Source: DASWZN01 sp963841635 (GTDB lineage: Bacteria; Acidobacteriota; Terriglobia; Bryobacterales; Bryobacteraceae). Taken from it: a stretch of DNA of 64,000 nt. Position numbers and translations under genes: made by a program. The stretch is taken from NCBI GenBank assembly GCA_963841635.1, contig CAWJDO010000002.1, positions 5,270,001-5,334,000 of the forward strand, written 5' to 3'. The notes under the pieces are model-generated. The model was given only the letters and a program-made list of their open reading frames with translations. It searched no databases and was not told the origin of the DNA. Of this stretch, positions 7,809 to 16,731 are shown in pieces (the first letter of the stretch is position 1; every line of letters starts with the position of its first letter).

Positions 7809-10589
7809 CTAAAGAAGATTGGTTCGAGCCAGGGCCTCGCGAACGACGCGGCCGGCCTCGGGCCGCACGCGCAGACCGGGGGAAACCGGCTCGGTCTCGA
7901 GAAGGTCCAATAGCTGTAGCCGTTCGAGCTGCCGCCGGCTCGCTTCCCGGCCTGTGGCGAGCACCTGGGCAAGCTCATCCACGGTCAGACTGCCGTGTTG
8001 AAGAATCGCTTTGAGCCCGAAGCAGTCCTCCAGCGTGAGCTCGGATATCAGCGCGCGATAGTCGGGGGCGAGGGGCTGTCGCATATGGACCGTGCCTCCT
8101 TCGACTCTCTCGATCGAGCCCTGCCAAAGCTCGAATGCGGCCCTGAAGATGCCGTCGGACTGCTGGTACAGCGCGTCGAGAAACAATTGCCGCGGATTCA
8201 GCTCGAGACCGAAAAAGCGCCGGGCGCGGCTCACTCTGCGGTCCTCCTGCGGGAGCGGCGCGAATTCGAGCCGCAGGCCGGAGAGGTTGTGCCGCTGCAG
8301 AATGGCTCCGGTGAGATCTTCCTGCCGAACCGCCATCGCGTTCAACCGGTGTGAAAAGTGGCGCCCCAAGCCAACGACCACATCGAGGTAGCGGTATGCC
8401 GTTTCATTGATGCTGAAGATCCAGAGGGTGTTGGCGCCGCTCGAATACATCAGGTCCAAAAGGTGGCGCAAGGCCTCGAACCCGTTCATGGTCCGCAGGA
8501 ACGTCCGCTCCAGTTCCTCGATGATGATGATGCGCCGTTCGGCGGCCAAAGTAGTGGCGACATCCGAACCGCCTGGAAGCCCGAGCAACGTGCCAAGAAA
8601 TTCGTCCAGATCCGTGGGATTCACGATGCGGTCGCCAAACTGCCCCGTTACCACGTCGCAGCCGCTGAAGATGCCGCTCCTGGCACAGTTGAGCAGGCTG
8701 GTCTTGCCGCTGCCTCTGGCCCCGACAACGATCACGGAGGCGTTGCGGCCCGCGTCCCACCGTGAGAGCGCCTCACGGAAGCCCGCCAGTTCCGCTTCTC
8801 GCCCGACCAGGAACCGCGGGTCCTCGACTGGCGCCAGACGGAAGAGGCGCCGATAAATCATCGGTAGATCGCGAGCATGTAGCTGAACCGCGAGCGCCTC
8901 GCCGAGATGCGTGCGCCGCACAACCGGTTCCGCTAACGGCCGCGGAGGGCTGATCAACCCAATCCGCAGCAGCGCCCACCGGTACGAGTGCCGCGCCAAC
9001 CGCCAGGCCTTTCGGGAGCCTCCCCGAACCGCCGCAGCCGCGAGGAGTCGAAGTTGGGCTGCCGCTTCGCGGCCCTTCTGGTGGGTCATGTGCGCCAGCA
9101 GCCCCACGCGGGTCCGTTCGAATGCCGCGTGGCACTCCAGCAGAACGGAGGCCTCCGCTCGGACCGCGGCTTCATCCGCGGCCGGACGGATCTCAGGCAG
9201 AGCCTGCTTACGATAGACCAGCAGCGACAGGGCGTTATCCACGGCCTCTCGCGCAAGCCGTTCGCCGCCTGCATCAGCCGAGGCGGATTCGAAGCCGTAG
9301 CTGACCACCTCGCGCGAGCGTTCGATCTCGCGGACCACGGTCCGATGCGCCGCCTCGATCTCGTTAAAGCTCGCCAGCAGGATCGGCGCCGCGACTCCCG
9401 CCAGCGCCCGCAACACCGTCCGCGCAGGCTCGAGTTCCCGCCAGGGCTTTCTGAGGCCCGGCAGGGCGCGCCGTGGTTCGACCGTCTCGACCGTCACTGG
9501 AAGCAGCTCCTGCGCGATTTCGCCAAGGCGCCGCTGCCATCCGGCCACTCGTTCCGGAGAGCCGACCAGCCTTGCGCTTGGAGGCGGAAACGACCCGGTG
9601 CCGTGGGTGTCGGTCCAGGCCTCCAGCCAGTCGATGGCGGCGTCCAACTCCCGTGCGAGCTCCTCGTGCTCGCCGTCCAGTGCCTGAAGGCCTGCGAGCA
9701 TTTCGACCGTTGCCGCCTGACCGAATTTCGCCATCTGCACCTCGAGTTCGAGCACGGACACGACGGCACGCTGCTGGCGGGACCAGTAGACGAGGTGCCG
9801 CCGGTGGTCTTCGCAGTTCTTCTCCCGGTCGCGCTCGGACGCTCCCAAAGGGTTCCGCAGCAGCGCACCGGCGAGCCTCGATCTCACACCACTGCCCCAG
9901 GCTTCGTAGCCACTCAGGAGCTGCGCGGCCCGCCGGTCGTGCGCCAGCGCCGTTTCTATCCATTGGTGCCGCTCGGCCGGGAGGTCAACCTGAGGCTGAG
10001 GGGCGCTTGCGACACCCCGCAGAACCAGGCGCTGGTACGCCAACCAAGGCTCCAGCAGATGCAGAGACGACTGCGCCAGCAGAAGCTGGAAAGCTCCATC
10101 GAGCGCGGCGCGGTTCAGAATAAAGCCTCGTAGATGATCCGCCACAGCATCCCGAAGGGGCAAGGGGCGGGCGGATCGCCGCCACCATCGCAAGCGCATC
10201 AGCGATGTCGGGACAGCGTCGGACGCCACCATCGCAGCGAGGTCGCGAGCTCCGAGCTGAGCCGTTGCCGGCAGCCTACGGACCAGGTCATCCAGCGCGG
10301 AGTCATAGTCCTCGATGGCGGACCGCGCGCTCTGTAAGGGACGCTGCTGGCGGAACACTTCCAGAGGTTGAAACAGCAACGGCCCGGCCACGTCGCCGAA
10401 GAGCGCCTCGAGCAACTCCGTCCGGGGCCGAGTCGCCGCAGCCGCCGGGCAGGTGGACCACGCTTCGTTGATCGCGCGCCTTACCCCCGAGACGTCCTCC
10501 CAGGCACCGGCCATCGTGTTGCCGGCGCGAACGGAATGCGCGGTAAGGTCCCGAGAGAAGGCCTCCCAGAGCTCTCTTAGTTCAGGCAT
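7809..10589 (-). CDS. Large P-loop ATPase between two MscS genes
   Basis: 926 aa. The first ~580 residues are Arg/Leu-rich and helical with no family I recognise. After GREAELAGFREAL comes a Walker A GARGSGKT (623-630), a Walker B-like RRIIIIEELERTF (about 690-702), and a sensor-like LWIFSIN, as in STAND or AAA_16 ATPases. The C-terminal ~100 residues look like a winged helix (HGSLTVDELAQVLATGREASRRQLERLQLLDLLETE). No transmembrane segment is obvious. The order MscS-ATPase-MscS-DksA-like on one strand with short gaps suggests the ATPase senses or gates the channels, or uses them as membrane effectors. The function is inferred only from context. Confidence 0.8.
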   Translation of the reverse strand: MPELRELWEAFSRDLTAHSVRAGNTMAGAWEDVSGVRRAINEAWSTCPAAAATRPRTELLEALFGDVAGPLLFQPLEVFRQQRPLQSARSAIEDYDSALDDLVRRLPATAQLGARDLAAMVASDAVPTSLMRLRWWRRSARPLPLRDAVADHLRGFILNRAALDGAFQLLLAQSSLHLLEPWLAYQRLVLRGVASAPQPQVDLPAERHQWIETALAHDRRAAQLLSGYEAWGSGVRSRLAGALLRNPLGASERDREKNCEDHRRHLVYWSRQQRAVVSVLELEVQMAKFGQAATVEMLAGLQALDGEHEELARELDAAIDWLEAWTDTHGTGSFPPPSARLVGSPERVAGWQRRLGEIAQELLPVTVETVEPRRALPGLRKPWRELEPARTVLRALAGVAAPILLASFNEIEAAHRTVVREIERSREVVSYGFESASADAGGERLAREAVDNALSLLVYRKQALPEIRPAADEAAVRAEASVLLECHAAFERTRVGLLAHMTHQKGREAAAQLRLLAAAAVRGGSRKAWRLARHSYRWALLRIGLISPPRPLAEPVVRRTHLGEALAVQLHARDLPMIYRRLFRLAPVEDPRFLVGREAELAGFREALSRWDAGRNASVIVVGARGSGKTSLLNCARSGIFSGCDVVTGQFGDRIVNPTDLDEFLGTLLGLPGGSDVATTLAAERRIIIIEELERTFLRTMNGFEALRHLLDLMYSSGANTLWIFSINETAYRYLDVVVGLGRHFSHRLNAMAVRQEDLTGAILQRHNLSGLRLEFAPLPQEDRRVSRARRFFGLELNPRQLFLDALYQQSDGIFRAAFELWQGSIERVEGGTVHMRQPLAPDYRALISELTLEDCFGLKAILQHGSLTVDELAQVLATGREASRRQLERLQLLDLLETEPVSPGLRVRPEAGRVVREALARTNLL

Positions 10590-10698
10590 GGCGCGTGATC
10601 GGGTTCACTGCTCTCTACGAGTATATTGTGGACCGCCCGGTGTTGTGTGTGGGGAGTGTCGTCTGGTCGCGCAACGAAGCTAAAGCCAGCTTCTTGCG

Positions 10699-11649
10699 TT
10701 ACGCCGACCTCGGCGTCGTCACGGGACTCCGCTGCAATCTCAGGCCCTCGGGCAGCCTGATGTCCAGAGGCGCGAGTTTTTCGATGTTCAGCGTCGAGGC
10801 GGCAATCCCGACCTGGTCGTGCGCCTTGTCGATCTCCTCCAGGATCCTGACGAAGAGCTGGTCCTTGGTTGCCCTCCGTACCTTGAAGTCGACCACGAAC
10901 CGCAACGTGAACTCGAGCCAGTTCTGGTTTGCCACCAAGGTAACCCGCGGCCGGACAGAGGCATCCTCGATCATGTACTTCCGTACGACGTCCTTCCACG
11001 CCGCTTCCGCCCCGGCGGCGTATTCCCCGACGACCTCCTCCGCAACGCGCTGAAGGATCTCCCGGGCGAGACGATAGTCGCTGCCGTACTTGATCGGAAC
11101 CATGATCTCGTCCCACAGAAACGGAAAATCCGCGGAGTAGTTGAACACCGGTTCTTTAAAGACGAAGCTGTTTGCGACCCTCACGATTCGGCCGTTATAC
11201 TGGTCCCCGTTTACCCACTCGCCGCATTCCATCAGCGTTGTGCGTAAAATGCCGATGTCGATCACGTCGCCGCGAATGCCACCGAGCTGGATCCTGTCCC
11301 CAGGGCCGTAAAACCCGCCGACAGACACCGCCAGCCAGCCCGCAACGCTCGCGATTACTTCCTGCAGAGCGAAGGCGATGCCGGCGCCCGCCACGCCGAA
11401 TGCGACTGTGAACTGCCCCAGCCGTTCATTGAACACCGCGCCGATAAACAGGACCGCGACAAGGTAGCCCAGGAAGGTGACCCCCTTCCTGAGCCGGTAG
11501 CGCACCTCGGAGTTCTTGACGTAGCGGCCTAGCGACCGCTGGCTGAGCCGCACCAGGGCGAAGATCACCAGGGCGCCGACAAGCACCGTCACCAGCTTGC
11601 CGACCGTCGGATTGTACAACCAGGTTCGGACAGCATCCTCGATGGACAT
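10699..11649 (-). CDS. MscS-family mechanosensitive channel (operon gene 1)
   Basis: 316 aa. It has two N-terminal membrane helices (GKLVTVLVGALVIFALVRL, GVTFLGYLVAVLFIGAVF). The pore helix is FTVAFGVAGAGIAFALQEVIASVAGWLAVSVGGFYGPGDRI, with the Gly/Ala pattern of MscS. The cytoplasmic beta domain follows (GGIRGDVIDIGILRTTLMECG). The long C-terminal domain (DYRLAREILQRVAEEVVGEY...VDFKVRRATKDQLFVRIL) resembles DUF-type extensions seen on some bacterial and archaeal MscS proteins. It differs clearly from the second channel at 6947-7798, so this is not a recent duplication. The ATPase follows after 109 bp. Confidence 0.9.
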   Translation of the reverse strand: MSIEDAVRTWLYNPTVGKLVTVLVGALVIFALVRLSQRSLGRYVKNSEVRYRLRKGVTFLGYLVAVLFIGAVFNERLGQFTVAFGVAGAGIAFALQEVIASVAGWLAVSVGGFYGPGDRIQLGGIRGDVIDIGILRTTLMECGEWVNGDQYNGRIVRVANSFVFKEPVFNYSADFPFLWDEIMVPIKYGSDYRLAREILQRVAEEVVGEYAAGAEAAWKDVVRKYMIEDASVRPRVTLVANQNWLEFTLRFVVDFKVRRATKDQLFVRILEEIDKAHDQVGIAASTLNIEKLAPLDIRLPEGLRLQRSPVTTPRSA

Positions 11650-11752
11650 GCGATTCTCCCTCGCTGTTAGTATCTACCAGTCTGTGGGGCGCTCCCTATT
11701 CAGGGAATGCCGCATACTTTTCCCGAAACCGGGGATTGTGCATCGAAGTGTG

Positions 11753-11763
11753 GGGCGGACCCC
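11753..11763. repeat. Left 11-bp target duplication of the IS4-family element
   Basis: GGGCGGACCCC, repeated exactly at 13085-13095. It has the form GGG-N5-CCC, the preferred target known for IS231-type elements. Confidence 0.85.
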
Positions 11764-11782
11764 CATAAGCGCTAACTTAAGA
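11764..11782 (+). repeat. Left inverted repeat of the IS4-family element
   Basis: 19 bp, identical to the reverse complement of 13066-13084. It contains the stop codon (TAG, 11774-11772 on the minus strand) of the frame-corrected transposase. Confidence 0.9.
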
Positions 11783-13029
11783 ACTGAGGCGGGCGGTTCC
11801 GTGATCGTTCCGCGAGAGCCCGTGCGATCTCTGGCCAATGAAGGATCAGGTTCTTCAAGCGAAGTTCTGGCTGGATGGCATCTTGGATCTGGTGGAGGGC
11901 AAAGCTGAACTCACGCCAACGACTGGGCGGTCGACGGACGCTGCGCCGAGTACCCCCAGGGGGAAATATCGCGACCAACCCGGATCAGCTTCTGCGTCAG
12001 AAGCGCCACGTAGAGCTTGCCGTACAGCCAGGCGCGGGAACTGCGCTGGTCGTGCTTGGGAAGGTGGCCGAGTTGAGCCAGCGTCTTCAGACGCTTGAAA
12101 ACGAGCTCGATTTGCCAGCGCAGGCGATACCACTCCAGGATTTCGCTGGCTGGCGCGGTCGGCTGGGTCGTGAACACAATGACGTGTTTCGCGAATTCCA
12201 GTGTCTCCGGTTTCAGTCGGATTTGCTTCTTGCTCGCTTTGCGCTCCAGGCGGCGGTGGGCCTGCTGGATGGCAAGTTCGCTCTTACGAATGGCGCAGAC
12301 GCGTCCAGGGATGGGGCCTTCTTGCCCCTGCAAAGCAACTGCCCACTCACCGATTTGGCCCGGCTGGGATAGGGTTCGGACCCGACTTAACAGACCGACG
12401 CGTCGCCCCTGAGGCCCGAAGGCGACAAAGCCATGGGGATTCACGCGCACCAAAACATCGGCGCCCTGCTGGCGGACGAATTCGATACCCGCGGCGGACC
12501 AGTAGCCCGCATCGCCCAGAATCAGGTCACCCGGCCGAACGGGCAGGCGCCGGAATGACTCACCCGTGCCCGATCCTTCCGTCGCGGTCATATCGAAAAA
12601 GTCACACTCCAGCGTTGGCAACCGCAGGCTGTACAGAATCCGCCACTGGCTTCCCGTCTTGCCGGGTTCTTTGATGACGGTGCCATCGACGATCCGGAAG
12701 GCAACTGCGGCCGCCTCCTGCCGGAGCAAACAACCGTTCTCCTGCAACAGACTGACGCACAATGACCGCAGCCAGTCTTCGCTCTTGCGGAGGCGCTTCA
12801 GGAGCGCCACGTCAGAGATATCGGCAAGCTGCGCTAACTTTGCCTGAACCACGGTCTCCCGCAATGAGAAGCCGCGCGCGACGTGCAGTAGCAAGACACG
12901 CAGCAAGGCCTCCGGGGAGGAAAATCCGCGCAGTCGCTCTACGGCGCCCGTCCGGACAGCCTCCTCGCGCCATCCACTCGGAAACAGGGACAAAAGGACT
13001 TGCCAGTTCTCCTCGGCCGCGTTTTCCAT
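11772..13029 (-). pseudogene. IS4-family transposase, frameshifted near the C-terminus
   Basis: The ATG at 13029 gives MENAAEENWQVLLSLFPSGW. The DDE residues are visible: D115 (RIVDGTVIKEPG), D173 (ILGDAGYWSAAG) and E308 in YRLRWQIELVFKRLK, the Y-R-E-K signature of IS4. After ISPWGYSAQRPS the frame runs into a stop at 11911. The expected tail WREFSFALHQIQDAIQPELRL is in the +1 frame and ends at 11772 inside the left repeat. Removing one base at about 11915-11935 restores a 418-aa protein. All catalytic residues precede the break, so partial activity cannot be ruled out. No obvious slippery motif supports programmed shifting. Confidence 0.85.
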
Positions 13030-13065
13030 AGCCCAAGCATAGGCCCAAACGGGCAAAACAGCAAG

Positions 13066-13084
13066 TCTTAAGTTAGCGCTTATG
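13066..13084 (-). repeat. Right inverted repeat of the IS4-family element
   Basis: 19 bp, perfect partner of 11764-11782. The transposase gene reads from this end. Confidence 0.9.
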
Positions 13085-13204
13085 GGGCGGACCCCCTGGT
13101 CCGCTCGGGTCCCCCTGGACCAGCTTTCGCGCTGACGCATCAGGCTGATCGTTATGACGACCACGCCGACGCGGGCGTTGGCCGCGGACCAGGGGGTCCG
13201 CCCC
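13084..13204. repeat. GC-rich interrupted palindrome hit by the IS
   Basis: The 21-bp arm at 13084-13104 is the exact reverse complement of 13184-13204, with about 79 bp between. Before the IS inserted, the left arm was preceded by 11692-11752. That stretch (AATGCCGCATACTTTTC) is similar to the reverse complement of the sequence after the right arm (13205-13245, AATGCCACATACTTTTT). The unit is therefore a longer imperfect inverted repeat, like a non-coding repeat family or MITE. A GTCC-rich block (13105-13125) adds further secondary structure. Confidence 0.8.
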
Positions 13205-13579
13205 ACGGCAAAAAGTATGTGGCATTGCCCTATTCAAGGTCCGACCCTTCGGGAACCGGTTGGCGCGAACGCTGCGTTCCCGAGCCGTTGTAGGACCGCA
13301 GGACTTCGCCTCGCGGCATCCTGCATAACGCTCCGCCCCGCCGCCCCCGCCGCCCCCCACGCGCGCCGGTTCGCGGCGGGCGTGTAGGCCAACTAGACCA
13401 TGGAGGGCGGAACCGTCGTCCGCCGCGAACACACCGCGCTCGGCGTGCGCCTGGCCCTGCACCTCCACCCTGGCCACGCGGTCGCCACGGTAGCGCACTG
13501 TGCGCGGCGGTCGGGGCGAGGTGCGGTGAACGGCGGGGGCGTGGACCTCGCAGGCGGCGGGGTGAGATCCACCGCCCCG
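13205..13579. other. Intergenic stretch with no supported gene
   Basis: This holds the outer arm of the palindromic repeat, then very GC-rich low-complexity sequence (runs of CCGCCCC around 13330-13360). Open frames on both strands here have Arg/Pro/Ala-rich translations and no ribosome binding sites, so I call none. Confidence 0.5.
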
Positions 13580-13759
13580 CTAGGCACCCTGTTGACGCAA
13601 GGCGGCGATTTCCGCCTCGGCCCTGCGGCTGCGCTCGGGTTCAAGTTCCGGTTCTCCCGGCAGCACATCATAGGTGGCGTTTTGGTGAACAACGTACTCG
13701 GCGACGACCTTCGGATCGGAGTGCATCGTCGTGAAGCCGTTGTAGCGGATCACGTCCAT
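13580..13759 (-). CDS. 59-aa hypothetical protein
   Basis: Starts MDVIRYNGFTTMHSDPKVVA and ends EAEIAALRQQGA. The ATG is preceded by AGGTGGAGGA at 8-nt spacing, one of the best ribosome binding sites in the window. The composition is natural and soluble, with a charged helical C-terminus. It has no close partner. Function unknown. Confidence 0.55.
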   Translation of the reverse strand: MDVIRYNGFTTMHSDPKVVAEYVVHQNATYDVLPGEPELEPERSRRAEAEIAALRQQGA

Positions 13760-13985
13760 CTGTTTTGTCCTCCACCTATATCTACAAGAGGAATCAGAGA
13801 ATGGGTAGGTCCAGTCACCCCACGCCGGTCGCGGCGCGCAGGGCGGGGGGATCGGGGGCGGCGGAAAAGACCGCCGCGAAATAGGACACGCAGGTCAACC
13901 AATTTTCTCGTGACTGACCCAGTGACTGACCCCAGCAAAGGCAGTCGGATTGCGTCTCAGTAAGTCTTGTGTTTTCTGCTTGATG

Positions 13986-14031
13986 TGGTGAGCGCGGAAG
14001 GAATCGAACCTTCAACCTACTGATTAAGAGT
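13986..14031 (-). tRNA. tRNA-Lys(CTT) 3' fragment, probable attachment site
   Basis: On the minus strand this reads ACTCTTAATCAGTAGG, then a GAAGG-TTCGATT-CCTTC T-arm and the acceptor end with encoded CCA (13986-13988). That is the anticodon loop (CTT) to the 3' end of a tRNA-Lys. The 5' half (D-arm and acceptor 5' strand) is missing: the sequence to the right does not match. Such 3' fragments mark the distal att site of elements integrated in tRNA genes. By orientation the integrated DNA would lie to the right, towards the defence genes. No intact tRNA-Lys or integrase was found in the window. Confidence 0.8.
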
Positions 14032-14476
14032 GTAGACGTGTCAAGTCTTTTCTTTGCCCAATTGTGCTTTTTCTTTCGCTTGCGGATCGCACCGGAACCG
14101 CCGACGACGCGAGAGACCCACTGAGACGTTCCATCTGCTGACAAGGCTGCTGACAAAACGCGTTCGGAACCTACTGTCCGCCGCGCCGGTATGACTCCTG
14201 GAGCGCGGACGAAAGGTGGAAGAGTGGGTCACGGAGCAGCGCTCCGACCTAGCCGAAGGAGGTACCTGCCGGATCTGGGGATACACCCGCTAGAGCCGAG
14301 CCGAGAGGCTATGCCAGCGTCCGAGATGGATGCCATTGAGGCGGGCAGGCAGCAACTCACCGCCCAAACGGGCTACGTCGCTCGATTCGCACCTTGGTCC
14401 GAACGGCGTGGGGAGTACTAGGCCGCGATCAGGCACGCTCAAGGTTGTCTGAGCGAACGCCGATCGAAGCCAAGCC
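14032..14476. other. Non-coding stretch between the att-like site and the helicase gene
   Basis: No ORF with a credible ribosome binding site or natural composition. The minus-strand frames next to the tRNA fragment are Arg/Ser-rich and match no integrase motif. It may be the degraded end of an integrated element. Confidence 0.4.
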
Positions 14477-16729
14477 TCAGACTGTGTCTGGTTCACTGCG
14501 TGAGGCCCTCCAGCCTGAATCCGAATCGCGGGAGGGAGTGGCCCTCGAATGGAGCCGGGCAACGAGGCCGTGCGCAGCCGGCACATTCAGCTTTCGCGAG
14601 GCATACTCTTTGTCTAGCAAGTCAGATTCCAAAGCCCAATCGTATTTTTCAGACCACTTGTTCTGGACCTCCGCCGCCAGGCGGAGCGGATCCGGAGGCG
14701 GCTCGCTCGCGATCCTCGCCATGGCGGCGCGGGTTTCGGCCAGTGGCGCGGCGACTCGGATACAGGGACCTTCGACCTGGCAGTCCAAGCCAGCTCGAGC
14801 CAGCATCAGCCTCACCGTGTCGGTGCTCCGGTCGCCCATCCAAGTGAATAGAATTGATTCCGCTCCACACTCGATGATGTCACGTTCTTCCAATTCACAC
14901 CGCGAGAAGTAGAGACGCGCCTCAGAGAGTAAACTGCGCGCCGTGGAGTCAAGGTAGGCCGGCATGGTATTGCTGCAATACACCGACCTCATTTCCTGGC
15001 GGACCCCGTCGTGCACGTCCCCGCGCTCGCCGCAAAACGCTGGCACGCGGCCACCCGGTGATGGCCGGACCTCGATCACCTTGCGGCTCTCGTCCACACT
15101 GAGAACGCGCCAGCGCCGCCCGGCGAAAATGATCGCGCTGTTTTCCTCGAGTGGCCTGTCGATCGGCAGAGTCCCCAGCGTCTTCGAGCCGCAGATGAGC
15201 CGGTATTCCTCCGGAGTGGCGAAGGCGGCGTAGAACGAATAATGGTTGACGATTCGTTCGCCGACCTCGTCGAGAAGCAGTGTGCCATCCGGCTCCTGCC
15301 GCAGTATCCTCCGTTTCCCCAGACTGCGCAGGACCGCTACAAACGTTTCGCGATCTACGGGGAAGACGGTGGATAGCATGGGCCAGATGCTTTTCGCCGT
15401 TACCCCGCCGTATTGAGCGATCAGAGACAGAACCTGTTGGACCAAGGTCGACAGGTGCAGGCTGGACGCCTCGGGCGGTTCACACCAGCCCGTCAGCAGG
15501 AGGTTCACCATGGCGATGGTTTGCACTAGGTCAAACCGAAGGCAGTCCTCCAGGGGTGTCCTCTCGTCGATCTCTCGCTCGCGGATATAGACACGCAATA
15601 TCGCTGCCTCACCCCGTCTTCCCGAGCGCCCCAGCCGCTGCCGGAGGCTTGCGGCTGAGTTAGGCGATCCGATCTGGGCGATACTCTTCATCGCGCCTAT
15701 GTCGATCCCGAGTTCGAGGGTCGAGGTGCAGATGGCTGTTGCGGACCTGGATTTGTCCTTGAGCGCCGCTTCAGCCTCTTCGCGCAGCTCTTTCGAGAGG
15801 TTACCGTGATGAGCCCAGAATTCGTTCGGGAGGCGCTCCTGATCGCTTATTCGCATCAGAAGATCCGTGTATTTCTCTACGCTCGAGCGGCTGTTGGCGA
15901 AAACCAGGTTGTTCGAGCCCCGCAGGGTCCGAAACAGATCTTCAGCAACCGCGCGTTCGCTGCCATCGTTCGGCTCCTCTTCACCCTCGTTCTCTCCTTC
16001 AAGTGGTTCGACGTCGGCTGAGATTCGATAGCCACGGACCAAGAGCTTCAGTTCCTGTCCGCTGGAATTGGAAACGATGACATTGACCTTCGATCCTTCG
16101 CCGGGGCGCAGGAAATCCGCAGCCGCTGCCATGTCGCCTAGCGTCGCGCTCAGCGCGATACGGGGGACTCGCCTGTTTGTCGACCATTCCAGGCGCCTCA
16201 ACAGTGACTGCAACTGCTTGCCTCTCTCCGTTCCGATGAAGCTGTGCAGCTCATCCACGACTGCATAAACCAACCCCTCAAACAGGGCCCGAACCGCGGA
16301 CCCACGGTTCACGAATATCGATTCCAGAGACTCCGGAGTGATGAGGAGAATCCCCGACGGGCGCTTGAGGAATTCGCGCTTCCGGCTCTGTGCGACGTCT
16401 CCGTGCCAAGGATGGACGTCAATGTGGAGGGTCTCACACAACCTTTCCATCCGGTCACTCTGGTCGTTGATCAAGGCTTTGAGTGGACTGACATAGAGGA
16501 CCGCTGATCCTGCCGGCTCTTCCCCGACCAGGCGCGAACAAATGGGCAAGAATGCCGCCTCGGTCTTGCCGGCGGCGGTCGACGCCGCTATGATCACATC
16601 TTCAGAGCCATCGAGAATCGGCGCAATGGCTCTCTCTTGCGCGTCTCTCAGCTCCGTCCACCCCTGGTCGTAAATCCACTTCTGAATCGATGGATGGAGT
16701 CGATCAAAAGAGGGTGGGCTGGTTGCCAT
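14477..16729 (-). CDS. sngC: Lhr-like DEAD/DEAH-box helicase (SngC/BrxHI-like)
   Basis: 750 aa. It has a Q-motif-like GWTELRDAQERAI, Walker A ASTAAGKT (49-56), motif II VVDELHSF, motif III SATLGD, and motif VI QRLGRSGRRG, so both RecA-like domains are complete. A long C-terminal region follows (winged-helix-like GGVTAKSIWPMLSTVF), as in Lhr-type helicases. It starts 2 bp after the BrxD-like ATPase stop. TerB protein + ATPase + helicase is the composition of the Shango anti-phage system. The ATPase and helicase also resemble BrxD and BrxHI of type 2 BREX. ATP-driven DNA unwinding or remodelling is the likely activity; the target is unknown. Confidence 0.85.
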   Translation of the reverse strand: MATSPPSFDRLHPSIQKWIYDQGWTELRDAQERAIAPILDGSEDVIIAASTAAGKTEAAFLPICSRLVGEEPAGSAVLYVSPLKALINDQSDRMERLCETLHIDVHPWHGDVAQSRKREFLKRPSGILLITPESLESIFVNRGSAVRALFEGLVYAVVDELHSFIGTERGKQLQSLLRRLEWSTNRRVPRIALSATLGDMAAAADFLRPGEGSKVNVIVSNSSGQELKLLVRGYRISADVEPLEGENEGEEEPNDGSERAVAEDLFRTLRGSNNLVFANSRSSVEKYTDLLMRISDQERLPNEFWAHHGNLSKELREEAEAALKDKSRSATAICTSTLELGIDIGAMKSIAQIGSPNSAASLRQRLGRSGRRGEAAILRVYIREREIDERTPLEDCLRFDLVQTIAMVNLLLTGWCEPPEASSLHLSTLVQQVLSLIAQYGGVTAKSIWPMLSTVFPVDRETFVAVLRSLGKRRILRQEPDGTLLLDEVGERIVNHYSFYAAFATPEEYRLICGSKTLGTLPIDRPLEENSAIIFAGRRWRVLSVDESRKVIEVRPSPGGRVPAFCGERGDVHDGVRQEMRSVYCSNTMPAYLDSTARSLLSEARLYFSRCELEERDIIECGAESILFTWMGDRSTDTVRLMLARAGLDCQVEGPCIRVAAPLAETRAAMARIASEPPPDPLRLAAEVQNKWSEKYDWALESDLLDKEYASRKLNVPAAHGLVARLHSRATPSRDSDSGWRASRSEPDTV

Positions 16730-16731
16730 GG

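Larger units (their letters stand above)
11764..13084 (-). mobile_element. IS4-family insertion sequence, IS231-like (1,321 bp)
   Basis: The ends are perfect 19-bp inverted repeats starting CATAAGCGCTAACTTAAG (11764-11782 and 13066-13084). They are flanked by an 11-bp direct duplication of GGG-N5-CCC form. The element holds one transposase gene on the minus strand, frameshifted near its 3' end. The target was one arm of a GC-rich palindromic repeat, the rest of which is at 13096-13204. Confidence 0.9.

Noticed and set aside
8988..10133. 381-codon plus-strand frame opposite the large ATPase gene
   Set aside because: Its translation is Arg/Gln/His-rich with no motif or ribosome binding site; it is the antisense shadow of a GC-rich gene that has a clear P-loop.
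11905..11978. Programmed frameshifting in the IS4-family transposase
   Set aside because: Some IS231 relatives split their transposase, but no slippery run or stimulatory structure is evident at the junction; a one-base insertion is simpler.
13400..13963. 187-codon plus-strand frame after the IS4 element
   Set aside because: Low-complexity Gly/Arg-rich translation without ribosome binding site, and it runs antisense to the better-supported 59-aa ORF.
14032..14290. Remnant integrase next to the tRNA-Lys fragment
   Set aside because: No tyrosine-recombinase R-H-R-Y motif was found in any frame on either strand.
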